Positions 50,619 to 52,016 of a stretch of DNA of 52,016 nucleotides are shown in pieces. The translations under genes and the position numbers were made by a program. The DNA is from JBGSWL01 sp041752455 (GTDB taxonomy: Bacteria; Pseudomonadota; Alphaproteobacteria; Rhizobiales; Rhizobiaceae): positions 1 through 52,016 of the forward strand of contig JBGSWL010000084.1 in the NCBI GenBank assembly GCA_041752455.1, given 5' to 3'. Under the pieces are notes generated by a model. The model was given only the letters and a program-made list of their open reading frames with translations, did not search any database and had not been told where the DNA came from. Numbering within the stretch: the first letter of the stretch is position 1; each line of letters starts with the position of its first letter.

Positions 50619-51570
50619 CATGATCCGCCATGCGCTGAACGGGCCGACCATGGGCACCCGGTGGTCTGCGCTGTTCTTTGCGCCTGCGGGGTTCGACCCT
50701 TCGCCTGTTCAGGCGGCGCTGCAGGCAGCGGTCGGCGAGGTCGACCAGCAGATGTCAACCTGGAAGCCGGACAGCGATCTGATGCGGCTCAACGCTGCGC
50801 CCGTCGATGTCTGGATCGTCGTGCCGCCGGCCCTGCGCGATGTCCTGAGCCTTGCAATCGCGATTGGCCGGGCGTCGGACGGGGCGTTCGATATCGCGAT
50901 GGGCGATGCCGTCACCGCCTGGGGGTTCGGGCCTGAGGCTGCATCATCCGACCATATCCGCACTGCCATGGCGGCCAAACGCGTTCCGGCGCATCTTGCG
51001 CTTGAAATCAACGCGATCTCCGGCCTTGTCCGCAAGACAGCGCCGGTCACGCTCGATCTCAACGGCATCGCCAAGGGTCATGGCGTGGATCGTCTCGCCG
51101 AGACATTGCAGGACCACGGTTTCGACAATGGGCTTGTCGGCATCGACGGGGAGATGCGCGCTCTCGGACTTCGGCCGGACGGGCAACCCTGGACGATTGC
51201 CGTCGAGGCACCGGATGCCGCGCGCCGCGCGGCCCATTCCATTCTCACGCTTCACGATGCGGCGGTGGCAACCTCGGGCGACTACCGCCACTTTGTCGAT
51301 GTGCAGGGGCAACGGCTCTCCCACACCATGGACCCAAAGCGCGGCGCGCCGCTGGTTGGCACCCCGGCATCGGTCACCGTTGTCGCGCAAAGTTGTGCCT
51401 TGGCGGATGCCTGGGCGACAGCGCTCCTTGTGAAGGGGAGCGTCGAAGGCGCAAATTTGGCGCGCCAGCACCAACTCGACGTGCTTTTCATTGATCGTGT
51501 CAGCGACACGCTGCAGGAAACCCGTGTCGGACCGCTTTTTGAAACGTCACCCGATCTTCAACCCGCCTGA
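50608..51570 (+). CDS. apbE: FAD:protein FMN transferase
   Basis: Transfers FMN from FAD to a Ser/Thr of target proteins with Mg. From ATG 50608 the protein is 320 aa and overlaps the reductase gene by 11 bases. ApbE features: NGPTMGTRWSALF, LDLNGIAKGHGVDRLAETL around residue 150, VGIDGEMRALG, and ATSGDYRHFVDVQG with SHTMDPKRG. No signal peptide or lipobox is visible at either possible start (50608 or 50620), which is unusual since many ApbE are exported lipoproteins. The obvious client is the DUF2271 protein in the same operon. Confidence 0.93.
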   Translation: MSTDMIRHALNGPTMGTRWSALFFAPAGFDPSPVQAALQAAVGEVDQQMSTWKPDSDLMRLNAAPVDVWIVVPPALRDVLSLAIAIGRASDGAFDIAMGDAVTAWGFGPEAASSDHIRTAMAAKRVPAHLALEINAISGLVRKTAPVTLDLNGIAKGHGVDRLAETLQDHGFDNGLVGIDGEMRALGLRPDGQPWTIAVEAPDAARRAAHSILTLHDAAVATSGDYRHFVDVQGQRLSHTMDPKRGAPLVGTPASVTVVAQSCALADAWATALLVKGSVEGANLARQHQLDVLFIDRVSDTLQETRVGPLFETSPDLQPA

Positions 51571-52016
51571 TGGCAAAAGAGCCCGCAATGACACCGCTGT
51601 TTGAAGACCGCCTGAATGTTGCGCTCGTCGGCCTTGCGCTCGCCGGGCTGGCCTCGGGCCTCGTCCTGATGTTGCTCGGGAAGCCGGACCTTGCCGCGCT
51701 GGCCTGGACGGCGGGCGTTGTCCCCGTGCTCATCGCGCTCTGCGTCGAGATCGTCAAAAGCCTCCGGCGCGGGGAAGTCGGGCTCGACATCGTGGCTGCG
51801 CTGTCGATGTCGGCCGCCCTCATCTTCGGGGAGACGCTGGCTGCGGCCGTGGTCGCGCTCATGTATTCGGGCGGTACCTTCCTCGAGAGTTTCGCGCAGG
51901 GTCGCGCGCGGCGCGAGATGAGCGATCTTCTGTCTCGCGTGCCCCGGACCGCCACGCGGCATCGCAATGGCGCCCTGGATGAAGTCCCGCTCGACGACAT
52001 CGTGCCGGGCGATCTG
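51570..52016 (+). CDS. Heavy-metal P-type ATPase, N-terminal part (3' end outside window)
   Basis: Open frame of 149 codons from ATG 51570, which overlaps the apbE stop by one base, to the right edge. It has P1B-ATPase early helices (VALVGLALAGLASGLVLMLLG; WTAGVVPVLIALCVEIVKSL), then GEVGLDIVAALSMSAALIFGE and MYSGGTFLESFAQGRARREM, leading into the actuator domain (VPLDDIVPGDL). No N-terminal CxxC metal-binding domain is present. The phosphorylation site and the CPx-type metal motif lie beyond the edge, so the metal is unknown. A second ATG at 51588 is possible. Confidence 0.88.
   Translation, partial: MAKEPAMTPLFEDRLNVALVGLALAGLASGLVLMLLGKPDLAALAWTAGVVPVLIALCVEIVKSLRRGEVGLDIVAALSMSAALIFGETLAAAVVALMYSGGTFLESFAQGRARREMSDLLSRVPRTATRHRNGALDEVPLDDIVPGDL

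Noticed and set aside
1..52016. Mobile elements, phage genes, CRISPR arrays, tRNA or rRNA genes
   Set aside because: No transposase, integrase, terminal repeats, repeat-spacer array or RNA gene structure was found on either strand.

Overview
The window is high-GC, densely coded chromosomal DNA of an alphaproteobacterium, most likely a Hyphomicrobiales (rhizobial-type) species. The strongest taxonomic pointer is a complete cyclic beta-1,2-glucan synthase (NdvB/Cgs, 2820 aa). TRAP and CUT1 sugar transporters, GntR and LacI regulators and many GTGA/ATGA start-stop overlaps agree with this. Genus is not decidable by eye. I see no rRNA, tRNA, IS element, phage gene, CRISPR array or integration scar.

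Layout. (1) 1-2702, minus: 2-aminoethylphosphonate transaminase phnW (cut by the left edge) and adenine deaminase ade. (2) 2781-11245: a uronate/unsaturated-uronate catabolic locus. A FadR-type GntR regulator is divergent from uxaC, a DctPQM TRAP transporter, kdgF, kduI, kduD and a fructuronate reductase (uxuB). Mannonate dehydratase, KDG kinase and KDPG aldolase are not in the window. (3) 11309-12358: galE. (4) 12469-24010: a LacI-controlled carbohydrate locus with two COG1082 TIM-barrel isomerases/epimerases, a Gfo/Idh/MocA dehydrogenase, a CUT1 ABC importer with two different ATPases and an embedded 62-aa membrane protein, and a fused DhaK-DhaL kinase. A matching 20-bp near-palindrome stands in front of both transcription units. 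The substrate is unknown. (5) 24294-32947: a 64-aa protein translationally coupled to ndvB. (6) 33082-36167: a MacA/FtsX/LolD-like tripartite ABC system. (7) 36220-38570, minus: cupin, Acg-type nitroreductase and CPBP-like membrane protein. (8) 38716-42921, minus: Rrf2 regulator and sulfate importer CysP-T-W-A. (9) 43251-45189: an ethylbenzene-dehydrogenase-gamma-like haem-binding protein with a DUF2231 membrane protein. (10) 45267-52016: a two-component system divergent from PepSY, DUF2271, a PepSY/flavodoxin/FNR fusion reductase, the flavin transferase ApbE and the start of a heavy-metal P-type ATPase.

How the parts work together. Regions 2 and 4 are two complete-looking uptake-plus-catabolism modules, each with its own regulator and a visible candidate operator. 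Region 10 is the most unusual. The exported DUF2271 protein carries a perfect ApbE flavinylation motif. The fusion reductase would carry NAD(P)H electrons across the inner membrane, ApbE would install FMN on the carrier, and the response regulator probably binds a triple direct repeat of about 10-11-bp spacing just upstream. The metal ATPase start codon overlaps the apbE stop, which points to a metal-linked, flavin-based periplasmic redox system. Neighbouring region 9 adds a second, orphan-looking periplasmic redox protein.
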